Assembly: GCA_018239985.1 (NCBI GenBank)
Contig: JAFEGK010000006.1
Span: 24,987 to 58,618, forward strand
Direction of reading: 5' to 3'
Length of the DNA: 33,632 nucleotides
Source of the DNA: Verrucomicrobiota bacterium
GTDB lineage: Bacteria; Chlamydiota; Chlamydiia; Chlamydiales; Rhabdochlamydiaceae
The notes beneath the pieces are model-generated. The model was not told the DNA's origin and did no database searches. It was given only the letters and a program-made list of their open reading frames with translations. Made by a program: the position numbers and the translations under genes. Position 1 is the stretch's first letter. Every line of letters starts with the position of its first letter. This document shows positions 1 to 6,978 of this stretch, piece by piece.

Positions 1-54
1 CTGGGTTTGTGGACAGTCTCTGAAACGGAACGGGTATCACCCTATCATCCTTAG

Positions 55-235
55 CTCGACTTTGCAACTTTTTTGGGCCACCAGCCTTGCCTATTTGTCC
101 TCGGACGTTTGACCAAAGGTCAAACTGGGAGATTATTTAAATCGGGGAGGGGTTTCTAACCCCTCCCCGATTTAAATAACTCCCCGGAGAACAAATATCC
201 CGAGGCTGGTGGCCCAAAAAAGTTGCAAAGTCGAG
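55..235. repeat. 181-bp nested palindromic (MITE-like) element
   Basis: The arms 55-87 and 203-235 are perfect 33-bp inverted repeats. Inside lie two more hairpins: 107-114 pairs with 118-125, and 133-154 pairs with 158-179 (a perfect 22-bp stem with a 3-nt loop and a C-rich core). The whole element can fold into one long cruciform. No ORF is encoded, so it resembles a non-autonomous miniature element or a very strong bidirectional terminator. It occupies most of the gene-free stretch 1-370. The rest of that stretch is an AT-rich leader of the first MOMP-like operon, in which I saw no convincing promoter. Confidence 0.85.
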
Positions 236-370
236 TTAAAAAATCTCACAGGAAGATTTATTTTATCTGTCATTAAATATTGAATTTTTTATAACCTTGC
301 AGGTACGAATAAAAGTTTTCTTTGGCTCTGCCAGAGAGACGATCCATTTATAACTGCTTGAGGATAGAGA

Positions 371-1444
371 ATGAAGAAAAAACAAATAGCAACCGGCTTG
401 CTTGTAAGCCTTTTAGCGATAACCCCCACCATAATTCACGCAGATGAGTGTTGTCTGCCAAATTGTTGTCCGCCAACCGATTGTTGTATGCCCGACTACA
501 GGCCGGGTGAACCGCTATGCGATGGTTGCGCACTATACCCTGCGTTTGCTGGAGTCCAGTTGGATTGCGCATGGGATCTCTTTGCATATGGAGATTTTTT
601 ATATTGGACACCAATTCGCACTTCAACCCTCGTTGTCGTCACCAATGACAATAACCCTCCTACTAACCCTACAAGACGGGAGTTCCCCCAAAACTTCGGA
701 TACCGACCGGGCTTTCGTGTAGGCGTTGGAACTGTTATGCACTGTTTTGACGATTTGACACTCAGCGTTGATTATACCCGTTTCAATCATGATTTCAGGA
801 AGACTTTTTCAGCAACTGCCCCAGTTACTTTAGCTGCGGACATTGGGGCTCTAACCACGTCTCAATACCGTTCTATCACGACTAAAACAGGGTTTGGTCT
901 TGATGTAGTGAATGTCCTAATGGCTAGACCAAATTATATTGGGCAAAATGTGATTCTTAGGCCGACGTTTGGATTGCAGTGGTATAAGTACGATTCGAAG
1001 TTCTCCCAAAACTGCGTAAGGGCAGTTGGGGGAGTTGTTGACACCCAATTTAGCAATTACAGTTTTTCTGGAATTGGCCCCACCGGTGCTATGAATGGGG
1101 ATTGGTTGATCTGTTGGGGATTAAGAGTGATTGGTAAAGCACAACTCGGGGTGTTATTTGCTTATACAAACGATTTAGACCAAGTTGTAACTATTCCTAC
1201 TAATAATATCTCCAATCAACGGCTAAAAGCGTCGATGAACCATGTTTTTTTCAATGGAACTGCCGCTATAGGGTTAGGTTGGGGGAGCTATTTCTGCTGT
1301 AATCGATATCATGCAGATCTTTCAATCATGTACAATACTCTGGGTCACGTTACTTTACTGGCGAATCCACAAATTGCTGGATTTACCCGAGGAAATACGG
1401 TCAGCTTTCATGGATTGGCAGTTAGCGCACAATTGGATTTTTAA
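371..1444 (+). CDS. MOMP-like outer membrane protein, subtype A (module 1)
   Basis: A 357-residue predicted beta-barrel protein of the chlamydial MOMP-like family, expected in the outer membrane as a porin or adhesin. A signal peptide of about 24 residues ends at HA-DE. It is followed by a dense Cys cluster (CCLPNCCPPTDCC) that could be disulfide-linked in the envelope. Family landmarks are GVQLDC, GDFLYW, the tyrosine/tryptophan-rich strands, GWGSYFCCNRYH near residue 308 and a C-terminal Phe (AQLDF) typical of BAM substrates. A GAGGATAG ribosome site precedes the ATG. It is the first gene of a three-gene operon, 19 bp ahead of subtype B. Its closest relatives here are the genes at 17614-16562 and 26079-27116. 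The family call is strong; substrate and pore properties are unknown. Confidence 0.85.
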   Translation: MKKKQIATGLLVSLLAITPTIIHADECCLPNCCPPTDCCMPDYRPGEPLCDGCALYPAFAGVQLDCAWDLFAYGDFLYWTPIRTSTLVVVTNDNNPPTNPTRREFPQNFGYRPGFRVGVGTVMHCFDDLTLSVDYTRFNHDFRKTFSATAPVTLAADIGALTTSQYRSITTKTGFGLDVVNVLMARPNYIGQNVILRPTFGLQWYKYDSKFSQNCVRAVGGVVDTQFSNYSFSGIGPTGAMNGDWLICWGLRVIGKAQLGVLFAYTNDLDQVVTIPTNNISNQRLKASMNHVFFNGTAAIGLGWGSYFCCNRYHADLSIMYNTLGHVTLLANPQIAGFTRGNTVSFHGLAVSAQLDF

Positions 1445-1463
1445 AATAGAATAGGAGAAAAAA

Positions 1464-2528
1464 ATGGTAAAAAAATATATCACTCATGCCCTATTTGGCT
1501 TGGGGATTGCCCAAATGTATTTGAGCCCGACACAGGTGTTTGCAGATGAATGTGAAGCCCCCTGTTGTGAGGCCACAATAATTCCTGGAGAGCCTCTCGA
1601 TCCTTGTCTAGTCAGCGGTGGATACCCATTGCCTGGAAACGTTTCGCTTTGCAACGGATGGGATGTGTATGCGACAGGTAGTTTCCTTTATTGGACAGCC
1701 TATCCTCCGGTCTCAGCGACTATAGTTAGGGCAAACAGTCCAAACCAAACAAGTCCAGCAACAACGAGAAATCTACAGCAAAAGCTTGTATATAAACCAG
1801 GCTTTAGAGTAGGCATTGGGGCGGCACTTTGTGGGGTTGTCGCAGATGTCAATTATACGCGACTTCATAGCAAAACAACCACCCATTTTTCAGCCAGAGC
1901 TAATGAGACAATTTCTCTGACCCAAGGAGTGACAGCACTGCAATTCGCCAATATTAAAACAGAGATGACGATGGATTTTGATTTCGTTATCGGCTCCTTG
2001 CAGAAACCCTTTTATATTGGGAAAAGGATCGTATTTACACCAGGATTCGGAATCATTGGTCAGTGGACAAAATATGGTTGGGATATTGACTGCTCCGCCC
2101 TCAATGCCCCGCCAACTGGTTTTATCAATGTCGTACACAAAAGTTGGGCGGTAGGTCCTGGCCTAACAATTTCCACCCAAGCACTAGTAACATGTGGCTT
2201 TAGGATAGTTGGGAATGTCATACTTGGTTCCATTTATAATCGGATGACAAAAGATCAGAGTAGACTGTTCTTCCCTAACAATCCAGGAGCTGCGAACAAT
2301 ACTTTCCAAAAGACTGCAAAATCCTCCAACACATGGGCGAATGCTGCAATGACTGAAATTGGACTAGGATGGGCAAGCTATTTGTGGTGTGATCGATTTT
2401 TTCTCGATCTGACTGTTGCTTATCATGCTAGTTACAACACGACTTCTGCGATAAGAGGAATACAAGGGATTAACACCCAGAATTTTAGCCTTCAAGGGCT
2501 CGTTGTCAGTGGGCGAGTTGATTTTTGA
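1464..2528 (+). CDS. MOMP-like outer membrane protein, subtype B (module 1)
   Basis: A 354-residue MOMP-like barrel protein with a signal peptide of about 27 residues (ending VFA-DE) and an N-terminal Cys-rich segment (CEAPCC). Subtype B landmarks shared with the genes at 16543-15398 and 27138-28265 are the GGYPLPG-type segment, GSFLYWTA, an alternating barrel-like body, GWASYLWCDRFFLDL near residue 300 and the terminal GRVDF. In subtype B the CC of the GWG motif is replaced by WC. An AGGAG site lies just before the ATG, and the gene sits 19 bp after subtype A and 32 bp before subtype C, so co-transcription is likely. Localisation in the outer membrane is inferred from the signal peptide and terminal Phe. 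Confidence 0.85.
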   Translation: MVKKYITHALFGLGIAQMYLSPTQVFADECEAPCCEATIIPGEPLDPCLVSGGYPLPGNVSLCNGWDVYATGSFLYWTAYPPVSATIVRANSPNQTSPATTRNLQQKLVYKPGFRVGIGAALCGVVADVNYTRLHSKTTTHFSARANETISLTQGVTALQFANIKTEMTMDFDFVIGSLQKPFYIGKRIVFTPGFGIIGQWTKYGWDIDCSALNAPPTGFINVVHKSWAVGPGLTISTQALVTCGFRIVGNVILGSIYNRMTKDQSRLFFPNNPGAANNTFQKTAKSSNTWANAAMTEIGLGWASYLWCDRFFLDLTVAYHASYNTTSAIRGIQGINTQNFSLQGLVVSGRVDF

Positions 2529-2560
2529 AAATAAACAAGAGATTAATTTAGGAGCAAACG

Positions 2561-3634
2561 ATGTTCAAAAACACTTTAATTTTATTGGCGGCAAGTATCC
2601 CATTTATGGGATACTGTGACGAGGGGAGTGACTGTAGTCCAGCTCCTTGCCTTATTCCTGGGGACCCTATAGATTCATGCCAACTGCCAGTCGGCTATTT
2701 ATATCCTGCAGAATATGCTCTGCAAGGGTGTAACTGTGCTCACTTTACAATTGGAGCGGAGTTTATTTATTGGCAGTTTTTGCGTGTTGGGGCTTTAGCT
2801 GATATTGGACGGCATATCACGACGGCCGGACGAGAAACAGTGACAAAAACTCTGCTGCATAAAATTGGACATAAGCCTGGCTTTAGGGTAGCGGCTGCTA
2901 TTGCCCTTCCTTGCTTTGACAATTGGGACTTTGATATCAATTATACATGGTTCCATCACACAACTACAAAGAATTTTACCTCTCGAGGAATCGTCAATGT
3001 CGATGTGATCAACCCAAGAAATGGAGCTATTCCTCAGGTAAACGCCCTAAGTCTAAGATCGAGACTCAAAATGAATCTCGATATGCTCGAGGTTCTAGCA
3101 GGACGATCGTGCTATCTAGGAAAACGGTTTATAGTTCTCCCTTTTGCAGGGATCAAGAGTTGGTGGAGTTCGCAAGACGAAACTCTAACATTCAACGTTA
3201 TTAACGGAGCTCCTGGAACCAATACGACAACATCAGGCTTTTGGGGAATCGGCCCCATTGGAGGGACATCTCTAAAAGTCCTTGGGTGGTGCGGGCTCTA
3301 CGCAACTGGCAAGCTTTCGGTCAGCGTCCCATTCAGTATTGCAAACAAATACAAATGTGTAAGGAACTTCCCAGGACTTACACCAGCCTTTGTTACAAAC
3401 GTCGAAACAGCAGGGCCGAATCCAAAGAAATATGGGATGTGTCAACCAGTCTTAGAGGGAAATATCGGCCTTGGTTGGGGAACTTATTTCTGCGATTGCT
3501 CCTATCATATCGACTGTGCAATCAAGTACGATTTGTTCGAAACAACCATATTGATCCAAGCATTTGGACGAGGAATTGCTGCTAGTGAGTGGACCATGCA
3601 AGGGTTGTCAATCGCAGCGCAGCTCGACTTTTAA
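2561..3634 (+). CDS. MOMP-like outer membrane protein, subtype C (module 1)
   Basis: A 357-residue MOMP-like protein and the last gene of the first A-B-C operon. It has a short signal peptide (about 19 residues) and an early Cys group (CSPAPC). The subtype C signature is SCQLPVGYLYPAEYAL, followed by GAEFIYW, CFDNWDFDINYTWFHH, GWGTYFCDCSYHID near residue 306 and terminal AQLDF. The DCSYHID form of the late motif (instead of CNRYH) also marks the genes at 15373-14306 and, as CCNNYHIE, at 28275-29345. AGGAG precedes the ATG. A hairpin with a T-tract follows at 3667-3692. Confidence 0.85.
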   Translation: MFKNTLILLAASIPFMGYCDEGSDCSPAPCLIPGDPIDSCQLPVGYLYPAEYALQGCNCAHFTIGAEFIYWQFLRVGALADIGRHITTAGRETVTKTLLHKIGHKPGFRVAAAIALPCFDNWDFDINYTWFHHTTTKNFTSRGIVNVDVINPRNGAIPQVNALSLRSRLKMNLDMLEVLAGRSCYLGKRFIVLPFAGIKSWWSSQDETLTFNVINGAPGTNTTTSGFWGIGPIGGTSLKVLGWCGLYATGKLSVSVPFSIANKYKCVRNFPGLTPAFVTNVETAGPNPKKYGMCQPVLEGNIGLGWGTYFCDCSYHIDCAIKYDLFETTILIQAFGRGIAASEWTMQGLSIAAQLDF

Positions 3635-3666
3635 GCAATGTAAAGACCTCCGTTTTGCATTTCTTG

Positions 3667-3692
3667 CCCGGTCAGTTATGGCCGGGTTTTTT
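3667..3692 (+). terminator. Rho-independent terminator after MOMP module 1
   Basis: CCCGG at 3667-3671 pairs with CCGGG at 3682-3686. The stem extends inward through a G-T pair and is followed by six T residues (3687-3692). It lies 33 bp after the stop of the subtype C gene and is placed to end the three-gene operon. Confidence 0.85.
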
Positions 3693-3708
3693 CATCCTTC
3701 TTTGAAGG

Positions 3709-3738
3709 GGGCCTCGAGTACGAAGCTCGGCCCATCCG
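3709..3738. repeat. Hairpin-forming 24-nt dispersed repeat, copy 1
   Basis: Bases 3715-3738 are identical to 14245-14268. Both copies form a stem (GGCC..CGAG with CTCGGCC) around a short TACGAAG-type loop. In this copy an extra T interrupts the left arm. Both copies lie just beyond the 3' end of a subtype C MOMP-like gene, so this may be a terminator-like or intergenic repeat carried with the module. Confidence 0.7.
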
Positions 3739-3801
3739 CCACAATCACAGGCATACTTAATTAATTGATATTAAATAGGTTAATCCTGTAGTAATAAATT
3801 A

Positions 3802-3831
3802 TTGACTTTTTATTATTAAATATTTTATAAT
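3802..3831 (+). promoter_or_regulatory. Sigma-70-type promoter for the 3876 gene
   Basis: TTGACT (3802-3807) and a perfect TATAAT (3826-3831) are separated by 18 bp in a very AT-rich stretch. They sit about 45 bp upstream of the start at 3876. This is the best consensus promoter seen in the window. Confidence 0.65.
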
Positions 3832-3875
3832 TATATATGTAGCAAATAAAAAAATTAATAACAAAAGGATAATAT

Positions 3876-4112
3876 ATGTCATTTAGTTCAATTTCTTTTT
3901 CTCCACAAAGTTCACAATCTTCAAGTTTTGAAGATGTGGATCAGCACAGAGAGCTGACTCCAGGTGCAGAGAATAGGACACCCCCAGCAAGCAGAAACTC
4001 CCAAGAGCTAAAAAAGGATACTCAAAGCGAGAAAATAGCTGTTGTGGTGGCACGCAAACTTAATATGGTAGACCTACATATGATGTTTGAAGAGCTCAGT
4101 GTCAAAAAATAA
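3876..4112 (+). CDS. Small hypothetical protein, Ser/Gln-rich N-terminus
   Basis: A 78-residue protein of unrecognised family. The first 50 residues are rich in Ser, Gln, Glu and Pro and probably disordered. The last 25 (KIAVVVARKLNMVDLHMMFEEL) could form a helix. It has a good promoter (3802-3831), an AAGGAT ribosome site and a strong hairpin just after the stop, so it looks like a real monocistronic gene despite its size. A Ser-rich disordered start is common in type III secreted proteins and would fit a small effector or chaperone, but that is inference. It precedes two other unknown genes with membrane segments. Confidence 0.6.
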   Translation: MSFSSISFSPQSSQSSSFEDVDQHRELTPGAENRTPPASRNSQELKKDTQSEKIAVVVARKLNMVDLHMMFEELSVKK

Positions 4113-4116
4113 ATTT

Positions 4117-4165
4117 AATATACCGAAAGAACCTGAAGAATCGGTTTTTTCGGTATATTTTTATG
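4117..4165 (+). terminator. Hairpin terminator built from a dispersed repeat end
   Basis: Bases 4117-4128 and 4148-4159 are perfect 12-bp inverted repeats with a 19-nt loop, followed by a T-rich tract. It begins 5 bp after the stop of the 78-residue gene. The left arm and loop carry the same 22-nt core (starting at 4122) that forms the ends of the 6201-6373 element, so a mobile-element end seems to serve as a terminator. Confidence 0.75.
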
Positions 4166-4211
4166 CAATTTTTTAAGCTATCGGATAAAATTCGATAGGT
4201 TTATTTATGAT

Positions 4212-4239
4212 TTGAATAATTTTATGGATGGACTATACT
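4212..4239 (+). promoter_or_regulatory. Sigma-70-type promoter for the 4268 gene
   Basis: TTGAAT (4212-4217) and TATACT (4234-4239) are separated by 16 bp, and the start codon follows at 4268 after an AAGGGG ribosome site. Both hexamers match the consensus in at least four positions. Confidence 0.55.
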
Positions 4240-4267
4240 ATATTCATTTCATAATAAGGGGAAAAAT

Positions 4268-5089
4268 ATGGCTGGAATCTGTGATTATGTGCCTACACAA
4301 ACTTTAAGCAATTGGTGCTCAAATATCGATTTAACTGGGTCGCGTGCTGGAATTGCTCTATCTATAATTGTGATTATCGTACTTGCTAAGCTTCAAACAT
4401 ATAATGACTATCAAGAACAACCCATACAGCCCTTGGATGGCAGAGTCCAAATTGAAGATCTTGAGCGGCTAAGGCTTGAGTCGCGAAAACTCTCTGAGTT
4501 TTTATCGGATGCCTTCATGAATCCAGATTCCAAGCATACCGTAGCAAGAGGTTTTATAAAAAATCCTTCGGATATTTTGGGGCCGGCAAACAATCCTGTA
4601 CGTACTCAAGAGCTTTGGAAGCTATTGCTCAGGATGACCTTTAGCACCTTTGTCAGAGAGCAATTTGAGAGTATTGAGCAGTCTAGTTCTCGTGGGGTCC
4701 AATTTAGTGAGCCAAGTCAAGACGTTTACGTTGATTTTATGGGGTTGTTAGAAGCAATTGACCGTGGGCCAAGATTATTATGGGATAAAATTGGGGAATT
4801 TGGAAAGGACGGCAAGCTGAAAATAGTAAACGGATTTCTTACAGAGATGGAAAAACTTCAAGGATTTTTGAATGGCCTAGATGGGGAGAATTTTTCCGAA
4901 AAAGCACACCAGATTTACGCAGCGGATATAGTGAATGACCTGCGAGATTATTTGATCAGAAACGATCTTGATAAAGGAAAAGAAGATTTTGGGGAAGATC
5001 TACAACCAGAAGTTCAGGTTGTACAGCAAAAGCAAATGCAACAAGGACCAGCCCGTCAGTCAATTCCAGAAATGATACCGGTCAAGTAG
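4268..5089 (+). CDS. Hypothetical membrane-anchored protein, possible effector
   Basis: A 273-residue protein that I do not recognise. There is no cleavable signal peptide. One hydrophobic segment (about residues 26-42, rich in Ile/Val) would leave a short N-terminus with two Cys and a long C-terminal soluble part. The soluble part is mainly helical in composition, with charged stretches around residues 60-80 and 180-235 and a Gln-rich end (VVQQKQMQQ). It has its own promoter and a clear AAGGGG site. It lies between two other unknown genes and could be co-regulated with the next one. A single membrane anchor with a large cytosolic domain would suit an inclusion-membrane or type III secreted protein, but no motif proves this. 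Confidence 0.6.
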   Translation: MAGICDYVPTQTLSNWCSNIDLTGSRAGIALSIIVIIVLAKLQTYNDYQEQPIQPLDGRVQIEDLERLRLESRKLSEFLSDAFMNPDSKHTVARGFIKNPSDILGPANNPVRTQELWKLLLRMTFSTFVREQFESIEQSSSRGVQFSEPSQDVYVDFMGLLEAIDRGPRLLWDKIGEFGKDGKLKIVNGFLTEMEKLQGFLNGLDGENFSEKAHQIYAADIVNDLRDYLIRNDLDKGKEDFGEDLQPEVQVVQQKQMQQGPARQSIPEMIPVK

Positions 5090-5167
5090 AAACAACATAA
5101 CATCTATTATCAGACGTTCAATATATGATCGTCCCCTAAATAATAATTAAACAAAGGAGTCTAAAAA

Positions 5168-6181
5168 ATGAGTACATCAGCAGTAGGACAAGCAGCACCA
5201 GCGGTTGCAGCCGATACAAGTCTCGAATCATGCGGGATGAAAGTCTCTAAAGCACTAACCATTGTTGGTGGAATATTAGCCACCTCAACTGCACTAGTTG
5301 AAGGCAGTCGCATTTTTGACCTATCGGCAAATTTTGCCCCAATAGCGGATCTCTTTCAGCATCTCCCCTCAATGCAAACAAATATTGCGATAGGGGTCGC
5401 TGGGGTATCGGCCATGATTGCAGGTCAGGTGCTAGGCCATGTTGTGGAGCGCAGGCAGAATGCCCGTGCAGAAGAGGCAGCTAGGCTGGAAGCGGCCCAA
5501 AAAGCACAAGAGGCAGCTAGGCTGGAAGCGGCCCAAAAAGCACATAGGGCGGGGGTTAAGGTAGGACTGGAAAAGGCGATTCTAGGCATCGAGGGAGTAA
5601 CCGATAGGATTCAGCAAGTTCGAAATCACCCGCAAGCTATAGCTGATGTTGAGAGCAAGAACAAACCGAAAGACGATCCATATTCAATCATCGAAAATGA
5701 ACTTCGACTTAGAGCCCTACCAAGCAGGTTCACTGTCAAAATTGTATCTGAGGCTGATTCGAAGTTGTACAGTTTATTATACCAGGCGAAGGAATTTCTT
5801 ATCTCTATTAAGGATCGCGATGATTTAATGAATAAATTGTCCTTGGATACAGTTATAGAATTAATTCTAACTGTTGATGGTGTTGATTGCTTAATAGACC
5901 ACCGATTATGGTGCCTTGACATGCGAGCAAAATTTTTAGCAGTTAAGGGCTCTACTTTAATCGATTTTGAACCAACATTTGAAAAGATCATGAGCCAATT
6001 GGATAGCAAAGATAGTGCCTGGGTATCACTTAGTAAAATTTCGCATCAATTTTTATTGGGAGCTACGTCTTCCAGTCATCCTAAAGAAGAAGCTGTTTCT
6101 GAAGGAGTCGTAAGTTCTTCCCAAAATGTTGTTAATCAACAAGGCTCAATCGATAATAATAATAACGTCCCAAATGGTTAG
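5168..6181 (+). CDS. Hypothetical Inc-like protein with two membrane segments and helical repeat
   Basis: A 337-residue protein of unknown family. Two hydrophobic stretches (about residues 28-46 and 71-92) are separated by a short loop and followed by a long charged region, the bilobed layout typical of chlamydial inclusion-membrane (Inc) proteins. Residues 102-125 contain a perfect 12-residue duplication (EAARLEAAQKA plus Q/H), encoded by a 36-bp DNA tandem repeat and expected to extend a coiled coil. The C-terminus is Asn/Ser-rich. A strong AAGGAG site precedes the ATG. The gene ends 19 bp before the 6201-6373 element, which probably also terminates it. The Inc assignment is inferred from topology only. 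Confidence 0.6.
   Translation: MSTSAVGQAAPAVAADTSLESCGMKVSKALTIVGGILATSTALVEGSRIFDLSANFAPIADLFQHLPSMQTNIAIGVAGVSAMIAGQVLGHVVERRQNARAEEAARLEAAQKAQEAARLEAAQKAHRAGVKVGLEKAILGIEGVTDRIQQVRNHPQAIADVESKNKPKDDPYSIIENELRLRALPSRFTVKIVSEADSKLYSLLYQAKEFLISIKDRDDLMNKLSLDTVIELILTVDGVDCLIDHRLWCLDMRAKFLAVKGSTLIDFEPTFEKIMSQLDSKDSAWVSLSKISHQFLLGATSSSHPKEEAVSEGVVSSSQNVVNQQGSIDNNNNVPNG
5472..5543 (+). repeat. Two perfect 36-bp tandem copies
   Basis: Bases 5472-5507 are repeated exactly at 5508-5543, in frame inside the preceding unknown gene, adding twelve residues to an Ala/Glu/Lys-rich helix. Perfect nucleotide identity points to a recent duplication and a possible length-variable site. Confidence 0.85.
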
Positions 6182-6200
6182 GTGGGCATATTCACAACAA

Positions 6201-6373
6201 TTATACCGAAAGAACCTGAAGAATCGGTTTTTGGCTGCGCCGGCATCCTGGATTTCGAATCCGCCTGCATCGCTCAACCTATTCAGGTTGAGCTGCTTCG
6301 TCGCCGCTGCGCTGATTCAAACTCCAGGCGCCGGCTTTGCCAAAAACCGATTCTTCAGGTTCTTTCGGTATAA
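6201..6373. mobile_element. Miniature element with perfect 34-bp terminal inverted repeats
   Basis: Bases 6201-6234 and 6340-6373 are exact inverted repeats. The inside is GC-rich and continues as an imperfect inverted repeat, ending in a central perfect hairpin (6272-6280 with 6285-6293, loop 6281-6284). The 173-bp unit can fold end to end and encodes no protein, as expected for a MITE-type non-autonomous element. It lies between the convergent genes ending at 6181 and 6355. Its right end overlaps the last codons of thiE. Copies of the end sequence without an evident partner occur near 4122-4143 and 9147-9168. No transposase is present in the window. Confidence 0.85.
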
Positions 6374-6978
6374 CCCTTCTCGATCACCTTGTAGAGCTCC
6401 CTTGAAGCCGTAGTCGGACAGGGAGCTTTGGAAATTGCTGAAACAACAGCAATTCCAGCTGCTCCGCAATCCAAAATTGCCTGCACATTGGTGATGTTGA
6501 TCCCCCCTATTGCAATCACTGGGAGATGGGTGGTGTTGCAGAGCTGTTTTAATCCATCGAGGCCCCATGGTTTGCCGCAATCGCTCTTTGTCTTTGACGC
6601 CAAGACGGGGCTGGCAGCAAAGTAGGTCACATCTTGGGGTGCTGAAAGAGCTTGATCGAGGGTTTCGACGGAGAGGCCGATGATGGCTTTTTTTCCCAAA
6701 ATCGCTCGCGCTTTTGTCACTGAAAGGTCTGTCTGTCCTAGATGGGCACCGTCAGCTTGGACGGCGAGCGCAACGTCGATTCTGTCGTTGATGATCAAAG
6801 GGACGCGATGCTTTTTGAGAAGGGGTTGGATTTTCTTGGCAAACGCGATAAAGGTTTCCGTAGAGCAGTGCTTATCGCGGATCTGTACGGTATTGACTCC
6901 CCCCAAAACGGCTTTTTCGATAATTCCTTCGAGATTGTCATCAATTTCTGGGGTCACAAAATAGAGGATCCGCTTCAT
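6355..6978 (-). CDS. thiE: Thiamine-phosphate synthase (canonical copy)
   Basis: A 207-residue TIM-barrel enzyme that joins the HMP pyrophosphate and thiazole phosphate halves to make thiamine phosphate. Expected ThiE signatures are all present: QIRDK (residues 32-36, pyrophosphate-binding Arg and Lys), INDRIDVA (63-70), HLGQTD (79-84), GLSVET, a DVTYFAASPV strand with a following KPWG, and IGGIN near the phosphate site. The start is taken at 6978 rather than further upstream because this ATG overlaps the stop of the preceding transporter (ATGA), matching family length. It is the last gene of the TPP-riboswitch operon. The final five residues (YTERT) and the stop come from the right end of the 6201-6373 element, so the original C-terminus has been replaced. 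Confidence 0.9.
   Translation of the reverse strand: MKRILYFVTPEIDDNLEGIIEKAVLGGVNTVQIRDKHCSTETFIAFAKKIQPLLKKHRVPLIINDRIDVALAVQADGAHLGQTDLSVTKARAILGKKAIIGLSVETLDQALSAPQDVTYFAASPVLASKTKSDCGKPWGLDGLKQLCNTTHLPVIAIGGINITNVQAILDCGAAGIAVVSAISKAPCPTTASRELYKVIEKGYTERT

Noticed and set aside
348-626. Minus-strand ORF over the first MOMP-like gene
   Set aside because: It lies antisense to a well-supported gene, has no ribosome site and no recognisable protein pattern.
6126-6580. Short ORFs crossing the 6201-6373 element
   Set aside because: They are translations of inverted repeats and of thiE in the wrong frame or strand; no start signals.
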